Source: an uncultured Ruminococcus sp. (GTDB lineage Bacteria > Bacillota > Clostridia > Oscillospirales > Acutalibacteraceae). Taken from it: a DNA stretch of 44,779 bases. This document shows positions 8,155 through 16,158 of this stretch, piece after piece. The position numbers were made by a program, and so were the translations under genes. The stretch spans positions 1-44,779 of the forward strand of contig CACWKB010000009.1 in the NCBI GenBank assembly GCA_902761375.1. The letters are read 5' to 3'. Under the pieces are notes generated by a model that saw nothing but the letters and a program-made list of their open reading frames with translations, did not search any database and was not told the DNA's origin. Numbering within the stretch: the first letter of the stretch is position 1; the number at the start of each line of letters is the position of its first letter.

Positions 8155-9126
8155 ATGGATACCGACAAGCTGCTTGAAATACTCATATCTTCCGGCGATT
8201 ACGTTTCGGGGCAGGCGCTCGCGCAGCAGCTCGGCGTGTCGCGCCAGGCGGTCTGGAAGGGCGTCGGCGCCCTCAGAGACAACGGCTGCGAGATTGCCTC
8301 GGTCACAAACCGCGGCTATATGCTCAAATCGCTTCCGCAGACCCTGAGCGAGGCGGCGGTCAGGGCGTCGCTCAATACCGGGCTGCTCGGCAAAAACCTG
8401 ATCGTGCTCGACAGCGTCGACTCGACCAACAACGTCCTAAAGCGCATGGGAGCCGAGGGCTGCCCGAGCGGAACGACAGTCGCCGCGCGCGAGCAGACCT
8501 GCGGCAAGGGAAGGCTCGGCAGAAAATGGGAGAGCACGCGCGACGACAACCTCTATTTCTCGCTGCTGCTTCGCCCGACCTTCGCGCCGGCGGAGGCATC
8601 AGCCGTCACTCCGCTTGCGGGGCTCGCGGTCTGCAAGGCTCTGCGCGAGTTCACGGGACTCGACTGCCGCATAAAGTGGCCTAACGACATTATTGTGGGC
8701 AAGAAAAAGCTCGTCGGCATACTCACCGAGATGAGCGCGGAATTCGACCGCGTCGAATATATCGTGACCGGTATCGGCATTAACGTCGATCAGGCGCTGT
8801 TCCCCGAGAATATCGCGTACAAGGCGACCTCCCTGCTGCTCGAAACCGGCAGGCATTACAACAAGAACAAGCTGCTCGCCGCCGTTTTGAAGAAGCTCGA
8901 GGAGGAGTTTTCTGAGAGCGGCATGAAGCTCGATTCCCGTGTGCTCGACGAATACGGCGACCTGTGCGCCACCGTCGGCAGGAGCGTCACCTTCACGCGC
9001 GGCACGCGCAGGATCAGCGGGATAGCCGTGGGAGTCGACCGCGGCGGCTCGCTGAAGGTCATGCTCAGCGACGGCTCGCTCTGCCTTGTGAGCGCGGGCG
9101 AGGTCACGGTGCAGGGAATCTATTGA
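8155..9126 (+). CDS. birA: Bifunctional biotin ligase / biotin operon repressor
   Basis: 323 residues from the ATG after AAAGGTGATATC. An N-terminal winged helix (GQALAQQLGVSRQAVWKGV, residues 19-37) shows this is the DNA-binding form. The ligase core has DSVDSTNNV near residue 86, the adenylate loop GKGRLGRKW (117-125), KWPND near residue 178 and the C-terminal SH3-like domain. It makes biotinyl-AMP, attaches biotin to carboxylases, and with bound biotinyl-AMP should repress biotin genes; no biotin genes or matching operator are evident here. Confidence 0.95.
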   Translation: MDTDKLLEILISSGDYVSGQALAQQLGVSRQAVWKGVGALRDNGCEIASVTNRGYMLKSLPQTLSEAAVRASLNTGLLGKNLIVLDSVDSTNNVLKRMGAEGCPSGTTVAAREQTCGKGRLGRKWESTRDDNLYFSLLLRPTFAPAEASAVTPLAGLAVCKALREFTGLDCRIKWPNDIIVGKKKLVGILTEMSAEFDRVEYIVTGIGINVDQALFPENIAYKATSLLLETGRHYNKNKLLAAVLKKLEEEFSESGMKLDSRVLDEYGDLCATVGRSVTFTRGTRRISGIAVGVDRGGSLKVMLSDGSLCLVSAGEVTVQGIY

Positions 9127-9144
9127 AATAAGGTTGAGAGTTCA

Positions 9145-9615
9145 ATGAAAAGGAAAATGAGACGCTTTAAGCAGCAGGTGAGCGATGAACGCTGCGTTGA
9201 GATTTTAAAAACCGCTCCGTGCGGCGTTCTTGCGCTTCACGGAGAGGACGGCTACCCATACGCCGTGCCGCTCGACTTTTACTATGAGAAAAACAGGCTG
9301 TATTTTCACTGCGCGCCCGAGGGTCATAAGCTCGACGCGATCAGAGCCGACAGCCGAGCCTCGTTCTGCGTTATGGACGAGGGTTTTAAAAGGGACGGCG
9401 ACTGGGCGCTGAATATCACGAGCGTGATAGCGTTCGGAAAAATCAGCGAGCTCACCGATATAAACGAGAAAACGGAAAAGCTCCGTCTGCTCGGCAACAA
9501 GTATTATCCCGACCCCGACGAGGTCGAAAACGAGATAAAACGCTTCATCGACCGCGTCTGTATACTCGAATTCTCAATCGAGCACATGACGGGCAAGCTG
9601 GTACACGAAAAGTGA
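9145..9615 (+). CDS. Pyridoxamine 5'-phosphate oxidase-fold flavoprotein (NimA-like)
   Basis: 156 residues, starting 18 bases after birA. The sequence APCGVLALHGEDGYPYAVPL (about residues 24-43), followed by YFHCAPEGHKLDAIR, is the split-barrel FMN-binding pattern of the PNPOx-like proteins related to the 5-nitroimidazole resistance protein NimA. The HCAPEGHK segment carries the conserved His of that group. Substrate is unknown; nitroreductive detoxification is one option, and many family members have no known function. Confidence 0.8.
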   Translation: MKRKMRRFKQQVSDERCVEILKTAPCGVLALHGEDGYPYAVPLDFYYEKNRLYFHCAPEGHKLDAIRADSRASFCVMDEGFKRDGDWALNITSVIAFGKISELTDINEKTEKLRLLGNKYYPDPDEVENEIKRFIDRVCILEFSIEHMTGKLVHEK

Positions 9616-9628
9616 CGGATAAAAAAAT

Positions 9629-9675
9629 CAGGGGCTTGGCTCAAACTCAATTCACGAGTAAGAGCCAAGCTCCTG
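9629..9675. terminator. Hairpin terminator; probably ends ilvB transcription from the right
   Basis: A 14-bp stem with one mismatch (CAGGGGCTTGGCTC with GAGCCAAGCTCCTG) closes a loop nearly identical to that at 2715-2766. On the minus strand it is followed by ATTTTTTTA; on the plus strand the T run is poor. It is the first T-tailed hairpin met by leftward transcription from ilvB. Confidence 0.65.
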
Positions 9676-9782
9676 TTGTATATCATATATTACTTTAGGG
9701 GTCGATCTAAAACGACAACTTCTCTGTACATATCGGAAAGCAGTTAATCACTCGATAAAGCTTTCTCAGAATATCGTTTAAC

Positions 9783-10471
9783 AGCGAAGCTTCTCCTAAC
9801 TCGCCTCGTTGTTTCCCGATGGAGAGTATGACAGTGGACGGAGTTCTCCGTCAATCCTGCACCCTATCAGAGGTTCCTAAAAAAGCGAAGCTTCTCCTAA
9901 CTCGCCTCGTCGTTTCCCGATGGAGAGTATGACAGTGGATGAAGTTTTCCGATAAAACCGAACTCCTATCAGAGGTTCCTAAAAAAAGCAAAACATACTT
10001 CTCCTAACTCGCCTCGTCAATGCCGGATGGAGAGTATGACAGTGGATGAAGTTTTCCGATAAAACCGAACTCCTATCAGAGGTTCCCAAAAAATGGGTGG
10101 AGTTCTCCGTCAATCCTGCACCCTATCAGAGGCTCCTAAAAAGCGAAGCAATGCATACTTCTCCTAACTCGCCTCGTCGTTTCCAGATGGAGAGTATGAT
10201 AGTGGATGAAGTTTTCCGATAAAACCGAACTCCTATCAGAGGTTCCTAAAAAAGCGAAACTTCTCCTAACTCTCCTCGTTGTTTCCCGATGGAGAGTATG
10301 ACAGTGGATGAAGTTTTCCGATAAAACCGAACTCCTATAAACCGAACTCCTATCAGAGGTTCCTAAAAAAGCGAAACTTCTCCTAACTCGCCTCGTTGTT
10401 TCCCGATGGAGAGTATGACAGTGGATGAAGTTTTCCGATAAAACCGAACTCCTATCAGAGGTTCCTAAAAA
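9783..10471. repeat. Tandem array of about 100-bp palindrome-rich units downstream of ilvB
   Basis: Six units share CTTCTCCTAACTCGCCTCG, a core GATGGAGAGTATGACAGTGG (starting at 9818, 9919, 10026, 10186, 10288 and 10405), and an end CCTATCAGAGGTTCCTAAAA. A seventh, partial unit lies at about 10094-10145. Spacing is 101, 107, 160, 102 and 117 bases. Two spacer types alternate: one has the palindrome GACGGAGTTCTCCGTC, the other GATGAAGTTTTCCGATAAAA. GAACTC-CTATCA-GAGGTTC can form a small hairpin in the second type. The array abuts the ilvB stop codon. It has no reading frame of substance. 9676-9782 has no gene. Confidence 0.9.
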
Positions 10472-12139
10472 CTACATTTCGGTTACGATTTCGTTTACGG
10501 TTTTTCCGGGCGGGATCATCGGGAGCACATTGATATCGGGGCTTATCCTGCAGTCCACTACTACGGGAGCCTTGAGCTCATATGCCTTTTTGAGCACGGG
10601 AACGATCTCCTCGGGCTTTGTTATCCTCATGCCCACAACGCCGAACGCGCCCGCAAGCTTTACGAAATCGGTCTTGCGGTGAGGATCGGTCTGCGAGAAT
10701 CGGCTGCCGTAGAACAGCTTCTGCCACTGGCGCACCATGCCGAGCACGGTGTTGTTCATTATCACCACCACGATGGGCAGGTTGTAGGAGCTGAGCGTCA
10801 CCAGCTCGTTGAGGTTCATATGGAAGCTGCCGTCGCCCGTAACGAGGAACACGCGCTTGTCGGGATGAGATACCTGCGCGCCGATAGCCGCGCCCATGCC
10901 GAAGCCCATCGTGCCCATACCGCCCGAGGTGAGCAGTGTGCGCTCCTTTTCGATGCGGCTGAACTGGGCGACCCACATCTGGTGCTGACCGACGTCGGTC
11001 GCAATGATATCGTCGTCCGCCTTGATATCGTTGATCGCGTAAAGGATCTCGTGAGGCTGCGGATAGGGGCTTTCGGGCTCCTGGGAGCAGTCGAAGCTGT
11101 TTTTCCAAAACTCTATCTTGCGGAGCCATCCCTCGTGTTTCTGCTGCTCCAAGCCCTCGAGCAGAGCGGTCAGGCTCGCCTTAACGTCGCCGAGCACATA
11201 CTCGTCGACCAAAACATTCTTGTTGATCTCGGTTCTGTCGATCTCGAGCTGGACGATCTTTGCCTGCTCGCCGAAGCGCTTGCGGTCGCCCGCCACGCGG
11301 TCGGAGAATCTTGCGCCGCAGGCGATGATCAGGTCGCACTCCGCGGTGATCATGCCGGTCTCATAGCCGCCGTGCATGCCGATATTGCCCACGCAGAGCG
11401 GATGATCGGCGGGGATGCAGCCCAAGCCCATCAGCGAACAGCACACGGGAGCGTCGATGGTCTCGGCAAAGGTGCGGAACTCCTCGATCGCGTTGCCGCT
11501 GAGTATTCCGCCGCCCGCATAGATCATCGGGCGCTTGGACTCCTTGATCAGCTTCTGAACGCGCTCTATGCTGTCGGGATTCTTGATGTAGAACGTCTCG
11601 GGCTTCCACGGTACAGAGGGAACGTACTCGGCGGTCATGGCGGTGATGTCCTTCGGCACGTCGATCAGCACGGGACCCTTTCGACCCGAATTAGCCACCA
11701 GAAACGCCTCGCGGATAGCCGGAGCGAGATCCTCGATCTTGGTGATGAGGCGGCTGAGCTTGGTGATCGGCTTAACAATATTTACAATGTCGACCTCCTG
11801 GAAGCTGTCGCGTCCGAGCTGGTCGCGGTTGACGTTGCCCGTGATGGCGACGATCGGGATGCTGTCGATATTCGCGGTCGCCAGACCCGTGACGATATTC
11901 GTCGCGCCGGGACCCGAGGTGGTGATAACAACGCCCGTCCTGCCGGTCGAGCGCGCGTAGCCGTCGGCGGCATGGGACGCGCCCTGCTCGTGAGCGGTCA
12001 GCACGTGGTTGATCCTGTCGCTGTACTTATACAGCGCGTCGTAGGTGTTGAGCGCGGCGCCGCCCGGGTATCCGAACACGGTATCAACGCCCTGCTCGAC
12101 CAGACATTCGCAAATGATTTCCGCTCCAGTTAACTTCAT
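10472..12139 (-). CDS. ilvB: Acetolactate synthase, large (catalytic) subunit
   Basis: 555 residues, full length. It shows the thiamine-diphosphate enzyme plan: GYPGGAALNTYDALY at residue 23, catalytic Glu51 in TAHEQGASHAADGYA, a FAD/central domain with MGLGCIPADHPLCVGNIGMHG, and the C-terminal metal motif GDGSFHMNLNELVTL followed by MNNTVLGMVRQWQ. It condenses pyruvate (or 2-oxobutyrate) for valine, leucine and isoleucine synthesis. No regulatory subunit gene (ilvN) or other ilv gene is adjacent, so the small subunit must be elsewhere. Repeat arrays lie on both sides. No T-box or leader peptide was recognised upstream. Confidence 0.95.
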   Translation of the reverse strand: MKLTGAEIICECLVEQGVDTVFGYPGGAALNTYDALYKYSDRINHVLTAHEQGASHAADGYARSTGRTGVVITTSGPGATNIVTGLATANIDSIPIVAITGNVNRDQLGRDSFQEVDIVNIVKPITKLSRLITKIEDLAPAIREAFLVANSGRKGPVLIDVPKDITAMTAEYVPSVPWKPETFYIKNPDSIERVQKLIKESKRPMIYAGGGILSGNAIEEFRTFAETIDAPVCCSLMGLGCIPADHPLCVGNIGMHGGYETGMITAECDLIIACGARFSDRVAGDRKRFGEQAKIVQLEIDRTEINKNVLVDEYVLGDVKASLTALLEGLEQQKHEGWLRKIEFWKNSFDCSQEPESPYPQPHEILYAINDIKADDDIIATDVGQHQMWVAQFSRIEKERTLLTSGGMGTMGFGMGAAIGAQVSHPDKRVFLVTGDGSFHMNLNELVTLSSYNLPIVVVIMNNTVLGMVRQWQKLFYGSRFSQTDPHRKTDFVKLAGAFGVVGMRITKPEEIVPVLKKAYELKAPVVVDCRISPDINVLPMIPPGKTVNEIVTEM

Positions 12140-12228
12140 GCTTGATTTCCCCTTATTTCCTTATTTTAATACACTAAATTCCAAAAGCATCGTTTCCTTT
12201 TATTTTACCCAATACTCCCCCCGGTGTC

Positions 12229-12530
12229 AACCCTTTTTAAAGAATCTCTGATAGTAGCGGGTTTATGGATAGATGTCCGTTCTCTGTCGTACCTTCCTGC
12301 TTGTTCTCACCTTTTTAAAGAATCTCTGATAGAAGTGGGTTTATGGATAGAAGTCCGTTCGCTGTCGTACCTTCCTGCTGATTCTAACCTTTTTTTCAGT
12401 TTTCTGAGATGAGTATCAATTATGAGAACTATTACGCTGTCATACCTTCCTGCTGATTCTATCCTTTTTTCAGTTCTCTGAAATAAGTATCATTTATGAG
12501 AGATATTTCGCTGTCATACCTTCCTGCGAT
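12229..12530. repeat. Four-unit array (about 75 bp) upstream of ilvB, reverse-oriented relative of the 9.8-kb array
   Basis: CTGTCRTACCTTCCTGC occurs at 12284, 12362, 12437 and 12511, each preceded by CTTTTTT-rich sequence and a CTCTGATAG or CTCTGAAAT stretch. Read on the minus strand the core is GCAGGAAGGTATGACAG, close to the GATGGAGAGTATGACAG core of the array on the other side of ilvB. The stretch 12140-12228 before it holds an AT-rich ilvB leader, and 12531-12620 holds no gene. Confidence 0.8.
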
Positions 12531-12620
12531 ATAATACCTTTAATAAACATTTAATAAAGCCGGGTTTGATAACATGAAAAAATCTGCTTTTGTCTTACCA
12601 TTTAAAACTTTACCCTTGCC

Positions 12621-13334
12621 TTAATCAAAATTTCCCGTCTGAAACATTATGATCGACAGAGCGGCAAGCGGTGCGGTCTCGGCGCGGAGGATGCGCTTGC
12701 CGAGCGTTGCGGGTTTTGCGCCGGACGCGATTATCCTGCTCGCCTCGGCTTCCTCAAAGCCGCCCTCGCTGCCGATGAACATACCAATTTTCCTCGGCTT
12801 GCTCTCCAAAATACTGCCGACCCTTTCGCCGCCGAGCTCATAGAAAAACAGCGTGCGGTCGTTTTCGGCGGTGAGCTCGCACGCCCTGTCAAACGAAACG
12901 CAGGCGCAGACCTCGGGAATGATGCCCCTTCGGCTCTGCATAGCCGCCTGGAGCGCGATCTTCTGCCAGCGCGCCTGTTTTTTGGCGAGGGACTTTGCGT
13001 CCGGACGCGAAACGCAGCGCGCCGTGAGCATGGGAACAATCCGGCTGACGCCTAACTCCACGCATTTCTGTACTATATAATCCATCTTGTCGCCCTTAGG
13101 CAGCGCCTGATAGAGCGTCACGAACACATCCGGCTCGTTGTCGCAGGGCTTGGACGAGAGTATTTTCAGCGTTCCGTCCGCGCTCACCTCCGCCTCGTGC
13201 CGGATACCGCCCGGGGTCACAAGGGTAACCTCCTCGCCCTCTCTGAGCCTGAGCACCCTTGCGTGAGCGGCGTTGTCGCCCGTCAGCATATAGACGGGGG
13301 CGTTTATCTCTTCATCCGTAAAAAACCAAGCCAA
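12621..13334 (-). CDS. rsmE: 16S rRNA (uracil-1498-N3)-methyltransferase
   Basis: 237 residues if the TTG at 13334 is used, giving the family-like N-terminus M-AWFFTDEEI; an in-frame GTG at 13343 is the alternative, but its ribosome site is too close. After an N-terminal PUA-like part (HARVLRLREGEEVTL) comes the SPOUT methyltransferase with QALPKGDKMDYIVQKCVELG, FIGSEGGF and the knot LGKRILRAETAPLAAL. It methylates U1498 in 16S rRNA. Nothing unusual is seen in the protein. Confidence 0.92.
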   Translation of the reverse strand: MAWFFTDEEINAPVYMLTGDNAAHARVLRLREGEEVTLVTPGGIRHEAEVSADGTLKILSSKPCDNEPDVFVTLYQALPKGDKMDYIVQKCVELGVSRIVPMLTARCVSRPDAKSLAKKQARWQKIALQAAMQSRRGIIPEVCACVSFDRACELTAENDRTLFFYELGGERVGSILESKPRKIGMFIGSEGGFEEAEASRIIASGAKPATLGKRILRAETAPLAALSIIMFQTGNFD

Positions 13335-13394
13335 AATGATCACTGCCTTTTTTAAATTATCTCGACATAAAGGTTGTGCTGTTCGGAGAAGTCC

Positions 13395-13424
13395 ATCGAC
13401 TTTCATACTCTCCATCAGACACCA
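13395..13424 (-). repeat. Solo copy of the GATGGAGAGTATGA core repeat
   Basis: On the minus strand this reads TTGGTGTCTGATGGAGAGTATGA, matching the ACGTTGATACCAGATGGAGAGTATGACA units at 27.2-27.6 kb. It sits upstream of rsmE, directly beside the heptamer array. Confidence 0.65.
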
Positions 13425-13430
13425 ACGTAT

Positions 13431-13503
13431 TAGGTATTAGGGGTTAGGGGTTAGGGATTAGTGGTTAGGGATTAGGGGTTAGGGATTAGGGGTTAGGGGT
13501 TAG
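13431..13503 (+). repeat. Period-7 TAGGGGT array (left arm)
   Basis: Ten strictly 7-base units, mostly TAGGGGT or TAGGGAT, run without a break. They face the CTAACCC array at 13699-13838 across about 195 bases. Confidence 0.95.
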
Positions 13504-13507
13504 TGTC

Positions 13508-13696
13508 GCTTTAAAGGCTCCCTCTCAAAGGGAGCTGTCAATCCGTCAAGGATTGACTGAGGGGTGGCATTTGCCGCGTTTTCCTACCCGAAATCGGAAT
13601 GATAGGAAGCCTCGGCGCAGAGGGCGGACAGTGGGTCCGCCACTACGAAGAATTCATAACATAAGCCCACAGCATTACAAATCGGGTGCGACATTC
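13508..13696. repeat. Palindromic intergenic elements between the heptamer arms
   Basis: At 13513-13567 a cruciform-like element reads AAAGGCTCCCTC-TCA-AAGGGAGCTGTCA then a small hairpin then TGACTGAGG; two relatives lie at 32617-32823. Further on GGCGGAC-AGTG-GGTCCGCC is a perfect hairpin, and CAGCATTACAAATC matches, in reverse, blocks at 27.1 and 32.5 kb. No gene is seen. Confidence 0.7.
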
Positions 13697-13698
13697 AA

Positions 13699-13838
13699 CT
13701 CTGAACTCTAACCTAATTCCTAAATCCTAATTCCTAAATCCTAATCCCTAACCCCTAAATCCTAATTCCTAAATCCTAATCCCTAACCCCTAATCCCTAA
13801 CCCCTAATCCCTAAATCCTAACCCCTAATCCCTAACTA
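13699..13838 (+). repeat. Period-7 CTAATCC/CTAACCC array (right arm)
   Basis: Twenty units of exactly seven bases: two CTCTGAA-like units, then eighteen of CTAAATC, CTAATTC, CTAATCC and CTAACCC types. It is complementary in kind to the array at 13431-13503. Confidence 0.95.
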
Positions 13839-13860
13839 TAATACATCATCGCAAAAGGAA

Positions 13861-13889
13861 TTGCAATACACATCGTTTGGTGGTAGAAT
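13861..13889 (+). promoter_or_regulatory. Sigma-A promoter of pncC
   Basis: TTGCAA and TAGAAT are 17 bases apart, just outside the heptamer array and about 30 bases before the start codon. Confidence 0.6.
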
Positions 13890-13917
13890 GATATTACCGA
13901 AACGGAGGTTTTTAAAT

Positions 13918-14478
13918 ATGGTCACTCTTACCGATATTGATATTATACAGCTTTACAGAAAGAACGGGCTCGAGCAGGACTCGGCTCAGGAGGAGGCGGT
14001 CGGTCGGCTCGCCTCTCTCGGGCTGCGCGTCGCCACGGCTGAGAGCTGCACCGGCGGTCTGATCAGCGAGCGCATAACGCGCGTCAGCGGCTCGAGCGCG
14101 GTGTTTGACTGCGGCGTGTGCTCCTACGCGAACTTTATCAAGGAAAAGGTGCTCGGCGTTCATCCCGAGACTCTCGCCGTGCTGGGCGCGGTATCCGCGG
14201 AAACGGCTATCCAGATGGCTGAGGGAGTAAAAAAGCTCTCGGGCGCGGACATCGCCGTTAGCACCACCGGGATCGCGGGTCCCACGGGCGGCACCGACGA
14301 AAAACCCGTCGGACTGGTGTTTTTGGGGGTATGCACAGCGCAGAGGGCATACGCGGTGCGCCTTATGCTCGGCGGCACGAACAACATCACAAACAGCCGC
14401 GAATACATCCGCAGGCTGGCAAGCGACGCCGCGCTTTTTATGATACTCTCCGAGTGCCGTCAGCTCGGCGCGGAATAG
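13918..14478 (+). CDS. pncC: Nicotinamide-nucleotide amidohydrolase (CinA C-terminal domain, stand-alone)
   Basis: 186 residues from the ATG after ACGGAGGTTTTTAA; an earlier ATG in the same frame overlaps the promoter and is unlikely. It contains only the CinA C-terminal domain: AESCTGG (residues 41-47, catalytic Ser43), CGVCSYANFIKEKVLGV and STTGIAGPTGGTDEKPVGLV. Enzymes of this type deamidate NMN to nicotinate mononucleotide, recycling pyridine nucleotides. About 25 residues precede the usual domain start and are not recognised. It is transcribed alone. Confidence 0.88.
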   Translation: MVTLTDIDIIQLYRKNGLEQDSAQEEAVGRLASLGLRVATAESCTGGLISERITRVSGSSAVFDCGVCSYANFIKEKVLGVHPETLAVLGAVSAETAIQMAEGVKKLSGADIAVSTTGIAGPTGGTDEKPVGLVFLGVCTAQRAYAVRLMLGGTNNITNSREYIRRLASDAALFMILSECRQLGAE

Positions 14479-14552
14479 TTTTTATATATTGCATTCGACG
14501 CTTTACTTCTTGCTGAAACGGGTCTGTTTTTTAAAAAATTGACAAAGAACAC

Positions 14553-14581
14553 TTGAAATATCGCGCGCTTTATGGTAAAAT
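14553..14581 (+). promoter_or_regulatory. Sigma-A promoter of malQ-glgP
   Basis: TTGAAA and TAAAAT with a 17-base spacer, followed by a leader of about 80 bases. A TTGACA lies 14 bases further upstream but is too far from this -10 to be its partner. Confidence 0.55.
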
Positions 14582-14668
14582 TACAATGATACTATGGGCT
14601 TTTGGTGTATATTGGCACAATTCCCCGTAGACGAAAAATAATTATCCGTCAGAATGGAGTTGATTTTA

Positions 14669-16153
14669 ATGGCAAGAAGCGCAGGCGTATTAATGTCTAT
14701 CACTTCGCTTCCTTCCCCCTACGGCATCGGCACCATCGGCAAAGAAGCCCGTGAGTTTGCCGACTTTCTGAAGAAGTCGGGACAGACGATCTGGCAGATC
14801 CTTCCCGTCGGTCCGACAAGCTACGGCGACTCGCCGTACCAGTCGTTCTCAACCTACGCGGGCAACCCGTACCTGATCGACCTCGACACTCTCTGCGAGG
14901 AGGGCTTGGTCACCAAGGAGCAGCTCGACAGCTTTGACTGGGGCTGCAGCGACAGCGAGGTTGATTACGAGAAAATCTACAACAGCAGATTCCGCGTCCT
15001 TGAGATCGCATTTGAAAACTTCAAAAAACGCGACCAGCGCGCTTTCCGCTCCTTTGTTCGCAAAAACAGCAAGTGGCTCAAAAACTACGCGCTGTACATG
15101 GCGGTCAAGAAGAGCTTCGACATGGTCTCGTGGACCGAGTGGCCCGAGGACATCAAGATGCGCGAGGAGACCGCGCTGCGCCGCTATGAGCGCAAGCTCA
15201 GGAACAACATCAATTTCTGGAAGTTCCTCCAGTTCAAGTTCTATGAGCAGTGGGAGAGCTTCCGCGCGTACGTGAACGGCTTGGGCATCAAGATCATGGG
15301 CGATATGCCCATCTATGTCGCGATGGACAGCGCCGACACCTGGGCAAATCCCGAGCTGTTCCAGCTCTATGACGACGGCGATCCCATCGCGGTCGCGGGC
15401 TGCCCGCCGGATTACTTCTCGGCTACCGGCCAGCTTTGGGGCAATCCCCTCTATGACTGGGACTACCTGAAGGAGACCGATTACGAGTGGTGGTTCGAGC
15501 GCATCAAGGCGGCGAGCAAGCTGTATGACATCACCAGAATTGACCACTTCCGCGCCTTCGCAAGCTACTATTCGATCCCGTGGCCTGCCGAGAACGCGAT
15601 CAACGGCGAGTGGATCGAGGGTCCGCGCATCGAGTTCTTCCGCATGATGGAGGAAGCGGTCGGCAAGTTTGAGATCGTCGCCGAGGACCTCGGCACGCTC
15701 ACCCCCGACGTCACCGAGCTGATGGAGCAGACCGGCTATCCCGGAATGAAGGTTCTGGAGTTCGCCTTTGACAGCGGCGAGGAAAACGACTATCTGCCTC
15801 ACAATTACACCGAAAACTGCGTCGTTTACACCGGCACCCACGACAACGACACCGTCATGGGCTGGCTCGAGACCGCTAAAAAGCAGGATATCGACTACGC
15901 CAGAAGCTACTGCAAAATGGGCGCTGACGAGCCGTTCAACTGGGGACTCATCCGCACCGCCTACGAGAGCAAGGCGAACATGGCGATCGTTCCCATGCAG
16001 GACATTCTCGGACTCGGCAAGGAAGGCCGCATGAATACCCCGTCCACACTGGGCGGCAACTGGACATGGCGCGTAAGCAAGGACGTTCTGACCGACGCGC
16101 TCGCTGATAAATTAAAAACATTGTCCGTAAGAACCGGACGATTGGAGGAGTAA
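14669..16153 (+). CDS. malQ: 4-alpha-glucanotransferase (amylomaltase)
   Basis: 494 residues starting at the ATG nine bases after GGAG. The GH77 plan is clear: GVLMSITSLPSPYGIG at the N-terminus, QTIWQILPVGPTSYGDSPYQ near residue 40, the acid/base regions ITRIDHFRAF and VAEDLG, and VVYTGTHDNDT near residue 388. It disproportionates maltodextrins and acts on linear glucans in the cytoplasm. glgP follows five bases later, so the pair works together: the transferase builds chains long enough for the phosphorylase. Confidence 0.95.
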   Translation: MARSAGVLMSITSLPSPYGIGTIGKEAREFADFLKKSGQTIWQILPVGPTSYGDSPYQSFSTYAGNPYLIDLDTLCEEGLVTKEQLDSFDWGCSDSEVDYEKIYNSRFRVLEIAFENFKKRDQRAFRSFVRKNSKWLKNYALYMAVKKSFDMVSWTEWPEDIKMREETALRRYERKLRNNINFWKFLQFKFYEQWESFRAYVNGLGIKIMGDMPIYVAMDSADTWANPELFQLYDDGDPIAVAGCPPDYFSATGQLWGNPLYDWDYLKETDYEWWFERIKAASKLYDITRIDHFRAFASYYSIPWPAENAINGEWIEGPRIEFFRMMEEAVGKFEIVAEDLGTLTPDVTELMEQTGYPGMKVLEFAFDSGEENDYLPHNYTENCVVYTGTHDNDTVMGWLETAKKQDIDYARSYCKMGADEPFNWGLIRTAYESKANMAIVPMQDILGLGKEGRMNTPSTLGGNWTWRVSKDVLTDALADKLKTLSVRTGRLEE

Positions 16154-16158
16154 TTTTT

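Noticed and set aside
9783-10471. CRISPR array
   Set aside because: Units are about 100 bases and repeated over most of their length, with no short repeats separated by unique spacers, and no cas genes are present.
13431-13838. True telomere or linear chromosome end
   Set aside because: The TTAGGG-like words are interspersed inside a normal bacterial gene order, are imperfect and face inward; similar arrays occur at several internal sites.
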